Shown: in pieces, positions 26,764 through 34,394 of the stretch
Position numbering within the stretch: position 1 is the first letter of the stretch
How the letters are laid out: each line of letters starts with the position of its first letter
DNA from: Verrucomicrobiia bacterium
GTDB lineage: Bacteria > Verrucomicrobiota > Verrucomicrobiia > Verrucomicrobiales > DEV007
Direction: 5' to 3'
Length of the DNA stretch: 64,000 bases
NCBI GenBank assembly: GCA_030425385.1
Contig: JAUIAH010000019.1
Coordinates: 1 to 64,000 of the forward strand
Notes under the pieces: generated by a model
What the model saw: the letters and a program-made list of their open reading frames with translations, nothing else
What the model was told of the DNA's origin: nothing
The model's database searches: none
Made by a program: the position numbers and the translations under genes

Positions 26764-26798
26764 AAAGCCCAGGGCCTCGGCTCTGGGCTTTCTTTGTT
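26764..26798 (+). terminator. Intrinsic terminator after lpxR-like gene
   Basis: A 9-bp stem AAAGCCCAG/CTGGGCTTT with a 10-base loop, followed by a T-rich stretch. It begins 26 bp past the stop codon. A similar stem is found after glutamate dehydrogenase. Confidence 0.85.
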
Positions 26799-26926
26799 GA
26801 TACGCTTCCACAGTTCCAAAGAACCCAGAGAGTTGCTTTATTTCCAGAGATGACCGTGCCGCGCGCATTGGATTCGGATCTATCATTTCCATGATCGGGA
26901 AACAGATCAACAGGATACTCCCCCAC

Positions 26927-26961
26927 AAAGAAAGCGGCCGCCTGCTCTCGCAGACGGCCGC
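26927..26961 (-). terminator. Intrinsic terminator after DUF2383 gene
   Basis: A 12-bp GC-rich stem (one wobble) with a 4-base loop. On the minus strand it is followed by TTTCTTTG. It lies 33 bp beyond the DUF2383 stop. Confidence 0.85.
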
Positions 26962-26993
26962 CAGTGGGGGTTGGGGTTGGGGAGGGATGAGAA

Positions 26994-27431
26994 TCAGGCG
27001 GCTACGCTCATTTGATCCACCCACTCGATGTGGTTATCGATGCGGGGTAGAAGCTCGTCCCGTATCATGCTTTTGCAGTTAGGCATCACTTCATCGTCCG
27101 AAAGGGCATCTTCATAGGACCGCTTTCCGTGCTCTTCTCCTTGTTTGAGAGAAGCCAGGGCTGAATTCTCTCCGAAGAGGTTGGCAGCTCCTTGAACTGC
27201 CGTGGCGAAGGCGCCCCAGGCACCTGAATCCGTATCCGGCGTTCCACCCATCGCGATGATGTTCTGCGTCAAGCGCTCAGCGCTTGCTTCGTGGTCGCGT
27301 CGAATACTGACCAATAATGGCACTTCTCCTTCATTCGAAAACTTATCGATGGCCTGTCGGTAAGTTTCAACGGCCGAGAGTTCGCCACGAAGGAGACTAT
27401 TACATACTTTAATACAATGTTCGCTATTCAT
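26994..27431 (-). CDS. DUF2383 four-helix-bundle stress protein
   Basis: A 145-residue soluble protein of the DUF2383 (PA2169-like) family, predicted ferritin-like four-helix bundle. Recognisable parts are CNSLLRGELSAVETYRQAID, SIRRDHEASAERL and the C-terminal helix around SMIRDELLPRIDNHIEWVD, with Glu/His residues placed as in diiron bundles. Function is not established; relatives are induced in stress and spore-associated settings. ATG 27431 is preferred over an upstream start at 27500 because the extra residues are not conserved. It has the best sigma-54-type promoter of the window (27476-27491) and a TTGCA palindrome further upstream. A terminator follows. Confidence 0.85.
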   Translation of the reverse strand: MNSEHCIKVCNSLLRGELSAVETYRQAIDKFSNEGEVPLLVSIRRDHEASAERLTQNIIAMGGTPDTDSGAWGAFATAVQGAANLFGENSALASLKQGEEHGKRSYEDALSDDEVMPNCKSMIRDELLPRIDNHIEWVDQMSVAA

Positions 27432-27475
27432 AATGAGGTGTCCTGGTTGATTTGTTTCAGGTTCACCCCTTTCAA

Positions 27476-27491
27476 TGCAAGCGTGATGCCA
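27476..27491 (-). promoter_or_regulatory. Sigma-54 promoter (-24/-12), DUF2383 gene
   Basis: On the minus strand TGGCAT-CACGC-TTGCA differs from the sigma-54 consensus by a single base. The predicted transcription start near 27465 leaves a 34-base leader before ATG 27431. The palindrome at 27591-27603 lies about 107 bp upstream, a normal enhancer distance. Confidence 0.65.
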
Positions 27492-27590
27492 GCCCCGCAA
27501 CGAACCGCTAACTCACTGGCATCCAACACCTTACACTCTACCATGCTTTTCTAGCATCATGACCGTCACGTTCATCGTGCATGGTAGCGA

Positions 27591-27603
27591 TTGCACCATG
27601 CAT
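27591..27603. promoter_or_regulatory. TTGCA-CCA-TGCAT palindrome, upstream of DUF2383 gene
   Basis: A 9-of-10 match to the operator-like palindrome. A weaker copy, GTTCA-TCG-TGCAT, lies 21 bp away (27570-27582). The site also sits inside a second 8-bp inverted repeat, TGCATGGT...ACCATGCA (27579-27603). Confidence 0.5.
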
Positions 27604-27628
27604 GCAAGTTAGACCGTCTTTGGAATCC

Positions 27629-28729
27629 TCAGGCGGTCTGCAAATGAATGCGGAAGGTAGCGCCCTCTCCCTGTTCACTCTGCAACTCGACGTCGCCACC
27701 CATCATGGTGACCAGTCTCTTCACAATGGAAAGTCCAAGACCTGTGGACGTCTCACCAGCGGTGGGCTTCGCACTCAATCGCACGAAACGCTGGAAAGCC
27801 CGTTGCTGGTCGGCCTCGGTGAAGCCGGGCCCTTGATCTCGGATCACAACCGTTCGCGATCCCTCGATGCTGATAAAGACCTCCTTGTCGGAAGGTGAGA
27901 ATTTGATGGCGTTCGAGAGGAGATTGTCCAATACCTGCGCAAGAGCTCCCTCGTCCGCTTGGACAGAGACCATTGCGTCCGGCGGTGTCCAATGAAGATG
28001 AATCCCCTTATTCGCGGCCGCAAGGCCAAGGCGTTCGACCGCGTCATGGCAGGCAGCTTTGAGATCCACTTCCTTGAGTTCCACCGAGAGCGACTGATTG
28101 TCGCGCGCCTTGTCGATGAGGAATTGATCTATGAAATCAAACATGTGCTCGGCACTCTCGAGGATGGTCCCTGCTAATTTCTCAAGCTTCGGTGGCAACT
28201 CTTCCCGCTTCTCCACCAACAATTGCGCACTGAATCGAATCCCGGTGAGCGGATTCTTCAAATCATGGGCCAGGATACCGATGAACTCTTCCCGCATCTC
28301 CAGTAACTCTCGCATATGATCACGAGCATCTTTGAGTTCGACATGCGTGCGTACGCGGAGCAAGAGCTCGCTCTTATTAAATGGCTTGGTCACATAATCC
28401 ACCCCGCCAGCGGCTAGCGCCCGAATGATGATATCTTGATCGTCTGCTGCCGAGACAAAGATGATGGGAATCTCTCTTGTCTCGGGATCATCTTGCAACA
28501 CTTGGCACACTTCGAACCCGTCCATTTCAGGCATGAGCACGTCCAAGAGGATGACGTCAGGGCGCCTCGCGGCGATGCGTTGGAGAGCTTGCTCCCCGCT
28601 CGTTGCTGGTAAGATCTCATATCCAGCGGCTGAAAGCGTATTCCCGACCACTTGAATATTACGCACTTGGTCATCGACCACCAACACGACGGGTTTCTCG
28701 CGACTCAAGGCTATCGACTTATTACTCAT
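27629..28729 (-). CDS. Receiver-histidine kinase (REC-HisKA-HATPase)
   Basis: A 366-residue cytoplasmic kinase with an N-terminal receiver domain (about 13-130; pocket VVDDQ, phospho-acceptor D63 in ILLDVLMPEMDG, K115 in TKPF). A dimerisation/phospho-acceptor domain follows, with H155 in ILAHDLKNPLTG, then the ATPase domain (N box DNLLSNAIKFSP, G1 DQGPGF, G2 STGLGLSI). There is no sensor or membrane domain, so input comes through the receiver, probably from the hybrid kinase encoded just upstream, with which it shares a 4-bp ATGA overlap. No DNA-binding output is present. It may pass phosphate to the sigma-54 activator at 15.5 kb (inference). Confidence 0.92.
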   Translation of the reverse strand: MSNKSIALSREKPVVLVVDDQVRNIQVVGNTLSAAGYEILPATSGEQALQRIAARRPDVILLDVLMPEMDGFEVCQVLQDDPETREIPIIFVSAADDQDIIIRALAAGGVDYVTKPFNKSELLLRVRTHVELKDARDHMRELLEMREEFIGILAHDLKNPLTGIRFSAQLLVEKREELPPKLEKLAGTILESAEHMFDFIDQFLIDKARDNQSLSVELKEVDLKAACHDAVERLGLAAANKGIHLHWTPPDAMVSVQADEGALAQVLDNLLSNAIKFSPSDKEVFISIEGSRTVVIRDQGPGFTEADQQRAFQRFVRLSAKPTAGETSTGLGLSIVKRLVTMMGGDVELQSEQGEGATFRIHLQTA

Positions 28730-31182
28730 GCCCGTGATCGATCTACCAATGTTCTTAATTCACCAATCAATTTCGGAAACGCATTTATCGTCTGCTCCAT
28801 TTGCATCACATCAAAACTTTCTGCCTGAGCATGGAGCGTCGCGGCGTAGTGTGAAAGTGGCTCCAAGGTGCAGCGGATCCCCAGAGAAGCCAATGCTTGG
28901 GCAAATTCGGCAATTTCTCCCACCGCCATGGATCCCTGTAGCGCTGGCCAGCGCGATTTCTCCCAATCTTCCAGGATACCAATCGCCTCCTGCCACACTG
29001 CTCTTTCCTCATCGGTGAGGTCCCTATAGGGCGCTTGCTCCTCACAGGTCTCGCCGCTTTCGGGCGTCGCCACGACGACGCTCTTGGATAGGAATAAAGA
29101 CAATTCTTGAAACAACTCCGCCCGGGAAAACGGCTTGCGAATATAGCCGTCGAAGATCTCTCGCATCCGCACGCTTTCATCCTTCATGCTCGACGCCGTC
29201 ACCGCGATCATAGGAATCTCCTGCAACGTTGGATCTTCTTTCGCGGTCTTCCTGGCGGTGATCCCATTCATGACGGGCATGCGCACATCCATGAGGATCA
29301 CGTCAGGATCAATTTCACGTGCAAGCTCCAACCCCACGGCACCATTCTCAGCAAAGTGCACCGTGTGATGCGTGTCATCGAAATAGCCGCCAGCGAGTTC
29401 ACGATTGAAAGGATTGTCATCCACCACCAGAATCTTGGCTGGCTCCAATAAATCTAAATTCCGTTCCGGCTGTGCGCTGGTGGCCGAGGCCGCCACATCT
29501 GTCGAGAGCGGCACTTTAGTCAATGTCAGCGTAAAGGTGCTTCCTTCGTCAGCAGCGCTTTCGACGGTAATTTCGCCATCCATCAACTTGGCCAAGCGCC
29601 GAGCAATGCTCAACCCCAGCCCGGTGCCCTCATCGATGACGTCGGGAGCGGTCTCTACCTGTTCGAAGGGCTTGAAGACGGACTTCAATTGATCCTCGGG
29701 AATGCCCCTCCCCGTGTCGGAAACAGCGATGTGGAGATCCACATGTTTCTCATCCATCGGACGCTTCTCGGACCGCACATCAAGATGCACCCCGCCCTCG
29801 TCGGTGAACTTGATCGCATTGCTCAATAAATTCAGCAAGATCTGCCGCAGCCGGAGGCGATCGAGGACCAATACTTCCGGCACCTCCGCGGCGATCTCCG
29901 TTCGCAAGTCGATATTCCTCTCAGCGGCTTGCTGGAAAAGAAGCACTCTGATCGATTCCACCACCTCGCGGATATCACTCGGCTCTGGATTGACTTCGAG
30001 CTTATTTGATTCAATCTTGGAGAGATCAAGGATGTCATTGATCAATGCGAGCAGAGCCTTCCCACTGGCACGAATCGCGGAGACATATTGTTTCGACTTT
30101 GGCGTGTCGACGATGCCTTCCAACAATTCGCTAAACCCAAGAATCGCATTCATCGGCGTCCGAATCTCGTGGCTCACATTGGCCAGGAAACGTGTCTTCT
30201 GCCGATCCGCATACTCTGCTCGACGCCGCGCTTTCTCAGCGTTCTCTTTCGCGCGGATAAGCTGTTCCTCCTCATCCTTCCGTTGAGTGATATCGACAAA
30301 GGCAACGACGGCGCCAATCGTTTTCCCATCACGCCTGATTGGATAAGACCAATACTCGGCGGGGAAGGACGTCCCGTCCAGTCTCCAGAACACTTCGTCA
30401 TCAATGTGGACACCCCGGTTCTCCAAGACAGCCTTGCGGATATGACAGTCATCAATGGGGTAGCTCTCTCCATCCACTCGCGTGTGGTGGATGAGCTCGT
30501 GCATGTTCTTCCCGACGAGATCTTCGTCTTCCGCGGCGCCCAAGAGTCGCAGGCACGCAGGATTGTGGAAGGTGCAGACCCCATTGGAGTCAATCCCGTA
30601 GATTCCCTCTCCTGTGGACTCTAGCAACAATGCCAACTTCTCTTCACTGGCCGCCAGGACTACCTGATCGCGCTGCTCGGCAGCGATGCGCTCCCTCAAG
30701 CTGATCTCTGAGGTGACCACCTTGGCCAAGGTCGTCATCGTCGAGATTTCATCCTGAGTCCACTCATGGGGCTCATGGTGAATCGCACAGAACGCCCCTA
30801 ACACGTTCTCCTTACGATCCAGAATGGGGACGCCAAGGTAAGCGACTACCGAAAGGTCTTTCACCGCAAGGTTATCCATCACGAGCGGATGCTCGCGTGC
30901 ATCATTGATCACAAGGGGAACCCCTGCGCCCACCACGTGCTGGCAGAACGAGTGACTCAGAGGCGTTTCGCGCTGACTTGCCCAGGGCTCGGGCAGCCCG
31001 CACGCGCTTTTGAAGAATTGGCGCGAGTCCGTGACGAGAGATACCAGCGCCACCGGCACCTTGAGGATGCGGGTGGCGAGGTTGGTGACGCGGTCGAAGG
31101 ACTCCTCTGGTTCGCTGTCCAGCAAGCCGCTTTCAGCGAGCGCTCTCAAACGCTCGGGGTCCTTAACGGCGGAATGGGTCAC
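28726..31182 (-). CDS. Hybrid sensor kinase GAF-PAS-HisKA-HATPase-REC
   Basis: An 818-residue soluble hybrid histidine kinase. A GAF domain (about 20-165; SFDRVTNLATRIL, AYLGVPILD) is followed by a PAS domain with PAC-like end (about 180-305; GIYGIDSNGVCTFHNPACL). HisKA comes next (H in FLANVSHEIRTPMNAILGF), then HATPase (NLLSNAIKF, GRGIPEDQ, GTGLGLSIARRL) and a receiver (VVDDNPFNREL, ILMDVRMPVMNG, RKPFSRAEL). A 110-residue helical C-terminal tail could be a phosphotransfer-type bundle, but I see no convincing Hpt histidine motif. No membrane helix, so it senses an internal signal such as redox or a ligand. It is co-translated with the downstream receiver-kinase. Confidence 0.93.
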   Translation of the reverse strand: MTHSAVKDPERLRALAESGLLDSEPEESFDRVTNLATRILKVPVALVSLVTDSRQFFKSACGLPEPWASQRETPLSHSFCQHVVGAGVPLVINDAREHPLVMDNLAVKDLSVVAYLGVPILDRKENVLGAFCAIHHEPHEWTQDEISTMTTLAKVVTSEISLRERIAAEQRDQVVLAASEEKLALLLESTGEGIYGIDSNGVCTFHNPACLRLLGAAEDEDLVGKNMHELIHHTRVDGESYPIDDCHIRKAVLENRGVHIDDEVFWRLDGTSFPAEYWSYPIRRDGKTIGAVVAFVDITQRKDEEEQLIRAKENAEKARRRAEYADRQKTRFLANVSHEIRTPMNAILGFSELLEGIVDTPKSKQYVSAIRASGKALLALINDILDLSKIESNKLEVNPEPSDIREVVESIRVLLFQQAAERNIDLRTEIAAEVPEVLVLDRLRLRQILLNLLSNAIKFTDEGGVHLDVRSEKRPMDEKHVDLHIAVSDTGRGIPEDQLKSVFKPFEQVETAPDVIDEGTGLGLSIARRLAKLMDGEITVESAADEGSTFTLTLTKVPLSTDVAASATSAQPERNLDLLEPAKILVVDDNPFNRELAGGYFDDTHHTVHFAENGAVGLELAREIDPDVILMDVRMPVMNGITARKTAKEDPTLQEIPMIAVTASSMKDESVRMREIFDGYIRKPFSRAELFQELSLFLSKSVVVATPESGETCEEQAPYRDLTDEERAVWQEAIGILEDWEKSRWPALQGSMAVGEIAEFAQALASLGIRCTLEPLSHYAATLHAQAESFDVMQMEQTINAFPKLIGELRTLVDRSRA

Positions 31183-31254
31183 GCGCGGACCCTAGGTGCT
31201 TCCGGCATCCCGCGCGAGCAAATGATGCCCGATTCCCGCGTTTATCACGCACCC

Positions 31255-31773
31255 TCAGGCGGATAGCGGCCGCCTCTTGTGGGCCGTGACGGTCTGGTCA
31301 TGGCGGTCGCGGGTCGGCTCTTCCGGAATCGGCCGCTCCGCGGATGCTTCGAGCGCATCCGGCGGGGTGAGGCGAACAGCCGCCACCTTGGTCATCTTGG
31401 GAAAGTGAATCGTTAGGATTCCCTGATGGAGGGTTTCTCTCCGCCGCTCCAGATCAGCATCCGCGGGGAGAGCGAAGACCCGGTGGCAATGGCCCTTATC
31501 GCGTTCCTCGCGAAAGACGTGCTGCCATTGATCGATGCCCTTCGCTGGTGCCTTTGCTTCGATCGTGAGCCGATTGCTATCGTAGATCAGATTCAAGTGC
31601 TCCGAGCGCACGCCAGGCATCTCAGCGATGAGGACATAAGCTGAGGGTGTTTCTCCAATATCAATATCGGGCTCCCAATCGTGAGGGATCTTTGAAGCTA
31701 GAGGCTCGGTGAGTTCTTTGAACGGCGAGGGGCGGTTGGAGGATGTCAGTGGTCGTTCCTTCATTCTTCTCAT
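31255..31773 (-). CDS. Hsp20/alpha-crystallin small heat-shock protein
   Basis: A 172-residue ATP-independent chaperone that holds unfolding proteins. The alpha-crystallin domain spans about 30-125: WEPDIDIGETPSAYVLIAEM, the turn EMPGVRSEHLNL, the strand DSNRLTIEAK, REERDKGHCHRVFALP and the typical GILTIHFPK end. A 40-residue charged tail follows. Start is ATG 31773 or ATG 31764; neither has a strong ribosome site. The entericidin-like gene ends 2 bp upstream, so the two are probably one transcript. The stop codon lies 72 bp past the start of the divergent hybrid-kinase gene. Confidence 0.88.
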   Translation of the reverse strand: MRRMKERPLTSSNRPSPFKELTEPLASKIPHDWEPDIDIGETPSAYVLIAEMPGVRSEHLNLIYDSNRLTIEAKAPAKGIDQWQHVFREERDKGHCHRVFALPADADLERRRETLHQGILTIHFPKMTKVAAVRLTPPDALEASAERPIPEEPTRDRHDQTVTAHKRRPLSA

Positions 31774-31775
31774 TT

Positions 31776-31940
31776 CTAGTAGTGGGTATGAGCAGTAGCT
31801 TCCTGCTGAATCTCTTCTCCGAGTTTCTCCATATCTCGACCGAGGCCTCGTGTGGTATTGCAGGCGGGGATGCTGAGCGCTAGCAAGGCAGCAGTGGTGA
31901 TGAGTGATACGCCAGTGATGCATGTTCGAATGGTTTCCAT
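31776..31940 (-). CDS. Entericidin A/B-like small lipoprotein
   Basis: A 54-residue precursor. The signal peptide ends in a lipobox (SIPAC, Cys at about 27), and the short mature peptide CNTTRGLGRDMEKLGEEIQ follows the entericidin pattern of N-T-x-x-G-x-G-x-D with an amphipathic helix. Entericidins are envelope lipoproteins linked to stationary phase and osmotic stress, sometimes called antidote/toxin pairs. Here there is only one copy. It starts at ATG 31940 and lies 2 bp upstream of the hsp20 gene. Confidence 0.8.
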   Translation of the reverse strand: METIRTCITGVSLITTAALLALSIPACNTTRGLGRDMEKLGEEIQQEATAHTHY

Positions 31941-32140
31941 AACAGCACCATGAAATCGCAGAAACCGTACCATCCTCAATCACGGGCCGAAACCTCTATA
32001 ATACCAGGTTCCGTAAACCTCAGCTAATTCACATTCACTCATACTGTTGCAATTCACCTTTCTTCACTCGTGCAAAGTACTAGGCACCGCTCAGTCGAAC
32101 TCCATCCGTGTGATTTGCACGCAATGGCTGATGCCCGGCC

Positions 32141-32153
32141 TTGCAAGGTGCAC
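32141..32153. promoter_or_regulatory. TTGCA-AGG-TGCAC palindrome, upstream of gdhA
   Basis: A 9-of-10 match to the same operator-like palindrome, centred about 96 bp upstream of the -24 box of the glutamate dehydrogenase promoter candidate. It could also act on the divergent entericidin/hsp20 pair. Confidence 0.5.
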
Positions 32154-32241
32154 GCCCCCGGCAATGACTGCGCAGAAATCCGCACACCACATTCCATTTA
32201 ACCTCTTCTAGATCAACCACTTGCAGATCATGCCGAGCGCG

Positions 32242-32257
32242 TGGCACCGGATCTGCA
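32242..32257 (+). promoter_or_regulatory. Sigma-54 promoter (-24/-12), gdhA
   Basis: TGGCAC-CGGAT-CTGCA has a perfect -24 box and one mismatch at -12. Predicted transcription start near 32268, giving a leader of about 53 bases. Confidence 0.6.
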
Positions 32258-32320
32258 CCGGCATGTCGGGCCTTGTAGGCACTAAGAAACAGAACCCTAT
32301 CACTTCCACCTACAACGACC

Positions 32321-33577
32321 ATGCATCAGCTTTGTGATCTATCAGAAGATTCGGACATCAACCGCTTCCTCCAACGTGCCGCCGACCAATTGGATATGAA
32401 TCCTGAATCGGCATGTCTACTCGCCATTCCTAACCGTGAAGTCAGCATCGAGCTTCCCCTCCGTAGAGATGATGGGAAGCTAGCCGTCTATTATGGATTT
32501 CGCGTGCAGCACAATTGCGCGCGCGGCCCCTTCAAAGGAGGTCTGCGGTTTCATCCTGACCTCGACCTGGCCCATTCCCGCCAACTGGCGAGTGCCATGA
32601 CTTGGAAGACCGCTCTCACCAATGTGCCATTCGGTGGAGCCAAGGGAGGAATCAATTGTGATCCCTCTGAGTTGTCCAACCAAGAGAAAGAGCAGCTCAC
32701 CAAGCGATTCATCGAACGCCTGGGAGGATTGATTGGTCCTGACGTTGATATTCCTGCTCCCGACATGGGCACTGGTCCCCAGGAGATGGCATGGATCTAT
32801 GAAGCCCATGCTAAGAACCAGGGAAACCACTGGAGTGTGGTCACTGGAAAACCCATCGAACTGCAAGGCTGTCGTGGACGGACAGCGGCGACGGGCCGAG
32901 GTGGAGCGGAGATCACTCAGTGGGCGGCCGAACGTGAAGGCATCGACATTGAGGGGGCAACCATTGCGATCCAAGGCTTTGGTAATGTGGGTGGCTATGC
33001 CGCCAAGTTTCTGGATGAGGCTGGCGCCAAGATCATAGCGATCAGCGACTCTAGCAAAGCCCTACACCATCAAGAGGGCATCGATGTCAGCCAGGTTTGG
33101 AACGCTCTCCAAGACGGTGAAATTGACTCGCTCAGTGACTGGGAAGGAGATGCGGAGTCGATCGAAGGAAACGAGCTGCTTGAGCTCGATTGTGACATCC
33201 TCATTCCGTCTGCTATCGGTGGGGTGATCACAAAAGAGAATGCTGAGAACATCTCGGCCAAGCTCGTCGTGGAAGCGGCCAATCTCCCCATCAGCTTTGA
33301 AGGCGATCGCATCCTCGCTGATAGAGGCGTGTCCGTCGTCCCTGACATCCTTGCGAACGCAGGTGGTGTGATTGTTTCCTACCTCGAATGGTCACAAAAC
33401 CATCAACGCACTCAATTCACTGAAGATCATGTCAACGGAGAGCTGACCACGATGCTCAAGGCTGCCTGGACGGCAGTGGCAGACCGTGCCGAGGAGAAGG
33501 AACTCACCTTCCGAGATGCGTCGTATCAACTTGCCGTAGAACGTGTGGCGAAGGCAGTCGACTTTCGCGGGTTCTGA
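32321..33577 (+). CDS. gdhA: Glutamate dehydrogenase
   Basis: A 418-residue Glu/Leu/Phe/Val dehydrogenase family enzyme, interconverting glutamate with 2-oxoglutarate and ammonia using NAD(P). Substrate-side lysines are visible: K72 in GPFKGGLRFH, K96 in MTWKTAL and the catalytic K108 in PFGGAKGG, with the Asp of PAPDMGTG. The Rossmann domain has GFGNVGGYAA. Length about 418 matches the small hexameric type. ATG 32321. The sigma-54-type promoter links it to nitrogen or stress control rather than housekeeping expression (inferred). A strong terminator follows. Confidence 0.95.
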   Translation: MHQLCDLSEDSDINRFLQRAADQLDMNPESACLLAIPNREVSIELPLRRDDGKLAVYYGFRVQHNCARGPFKGGLRFHPDLDLAHSRQLASAMTWKTALTNVPFGGAKGGINCDPSELSNQEKEQLTKRFIERLGGLIGPDVDIPAPDMGTGPQEMAWIYEAHAKNQGNHWSVVTGKPIELQGCRGRTAATGRGGAEITQWAAEREGIDIEGATIAIQGFGNVGGYAAKFLDEAGAKIIAISDSSKALHHQEGIDVSQVWNALQDGEIDSLSDWEGDAESIEGNELLELDCDILIPSAIGGVITKENAENISAKLVVEAANLPISFEGDRILADRGVSVVPDILANAGGVIVSYLEWSQNHQRTQFTEDHVNGELTTMLKAAWTAVADRAEEKELTFRDASYQLAVERVAKAVDFRGF

Positions 33578-33595
33578 GATATTCGTTTAAATACA

Positions 33596-33630
33596 AAAGC
33601 CCAGGGTGTTCGCCCTGGGCTTTATTCTTA
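33596..33630 (+). terminator. Intrinsic terminator after gdhA
   Basis: A perfect 11-bp stem AAAGCCCAGGG/CCCTGGGCTTT with a 6-base loop, then TTTATTCTTA. It begins 18 bp past the stop. Confidence 0.92.
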
Positions 33631-33699
33631 CAGTTCATCCCCATTTCAAAACGGAAACGGGAGATTTGAAGGTTATATCTGTTAGTTCATTTATATCTG

Positions 33700-34179
33700 T
33701 TAACTCATAAAACTGCGCAGCATCCAGGCACTCTGTTCATGGGCTTGGAGCAATTCGACCAGGAAATCTGCCGTTCCCACATCGCGATAATCTTCTTCGA
33801 TGGTCGAGATCGCGCCACGGAGGTCGCGGATGCAGGCTTCATGATCGTCGACGAGCGCCTTGATCGAATCGCTTCCATCAATCAGAGCACCTTCAGCCTC
33901 GTCGAGGGTGGCCAGTTGGAGCATCTCTCCCATGGATCCCGGGGAAACGCCACCGATCATTCGCACCCGCTCCGCCGTTTCATCGATGGCTTTGGCCAGC
34001 GCATCGTATTCTTTCTCGTAGAATTCGTGCAGCGTGTGAAATCGAGGTCCTGTCAGGTTCCAATGATAGTTCCGCATCTTCATGTAGAGCACGTGCTGGT
34101 TGCCGAGGATCTTCGACAGGATGGTTCCCACGCTTTCACGCTGCTCATTCGAGAGTCCGATATTGAGTTCTTCAGGCAT
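33700..34179 (-). CDS. dps: Dps-family DNA-binding ferritin-like protein
   Basis: A 159-residue Dps protein that oxidises and stores iron as a dodecamer and protects DNA in stress. The signature NYHWNLTGPRFHTLHEFYEK plus DALAKAIDETAERVRMIG holds the inter-subunit ferroxidase His, His, Asp and Glu. I chose ATG 34179 because an AGGAGG lies 8 bases upstream; an ATG two codons earlier would overlap that site. No long Lys-rich tail, so DNA binding may be weak. A palindrome (34316) and a -24/-12-like element (34200) lie upstream. Confidence 0.93.
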   Translation of the reverse strand: MPEELNIGLSNEQRESVGTILSKILGNQHVLYMKMRNYHWNLTGPRFHTLHEFYEKEYDALAKAIDETAERVRMIGGVSPGSMGEMLQLATLDEAEGALIDGSDSIKALVDDHEACIRDLRGAISTIEEDYRDVGTADFLVELLQAHEQSAWMLRSFMS

Positions 34180-34199
34180 GTTCATGGCCTCCTCGACTA

Positions 34200-34215
34200 T
34201 GCACGCGTCATGCCA
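34200..34215 (-). promoter_or_regulatory. Possible sigma-54 (-24/-12) element, dps
   Basis: On the minus strand TGGCAT-GACGC-GTGCA keeps GG and GC at the correct spacing. The predicted start of transcription (about 34189) would cut into the ribosome site at 34188-34193, which counts against it; the enhancer-like palindrome 108 bp upstream counts for it. Confidence 0.35.
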
Positions 34216-34315
34216 GGAGGCCCAAAGGCGTCGCAACTCATTGGCTGACAACTATTTGCGCACTCAAGCATGTCCCGCAGGCGACTCCAGCGCCATGCGA
34301 GCCGCCCACCAGACC

Positions 34316-34328
34316 TTGCATCATGCAT
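34316..34328. promoter_or_regulatory. TTGCA-TCA-TGCAT palindrome, upstream of dps
   Basis: A 9-of-10 match to the operator-like palindrome, between dps and the divergent barrel gene. Centred 108 bp from the dps -24 box and 73 bp from the barrel ATG. Confidence 0.45.
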
Positions 34329-34394
34329 GACTCAATCTGATTCGATCGCGTCGATTAGGATCGCAACCCGCGTCTGCTTATCTATCCTCTCCCG

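Larger units (their letters stand above)
31941..32320. other. Divergent regulatory region, entericidin / gdhA
   Basis: A 380-bp gene-free region. It contains the palindrome at 32141, the -24/-12 element at 32242 for glutamate dehydrogenase, and a weak minus-strand TGGTAC-N5-CTGC at 31957-31972 near the entericidin start. A smaller palindrome, TTGC-AC-GCAA, is at 32115-32124. Confidence 0.55.

Noticed and set aside
31957-31972. Sigma-54 promoter for the entericidin gene
   Set aside because: TGGTAC-N5-CTGCG has a mismatch in the -24 box and would leave only a few bases before the ATG. It is mentioned but not listed as a promoter feature.
32480-32974. Open frame antisense to gdhA
   Set aside because: It lies wholly inside a well-conserved gene on the other strand and shows no domain or start signal.
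15522-34328. Phage-defence or toxin-antitoxin island
   Set aside because: No restriction, nuclease, CBASS, retron or paired toxin-antitoxin genes were found. The genes are stress and envelope functions.
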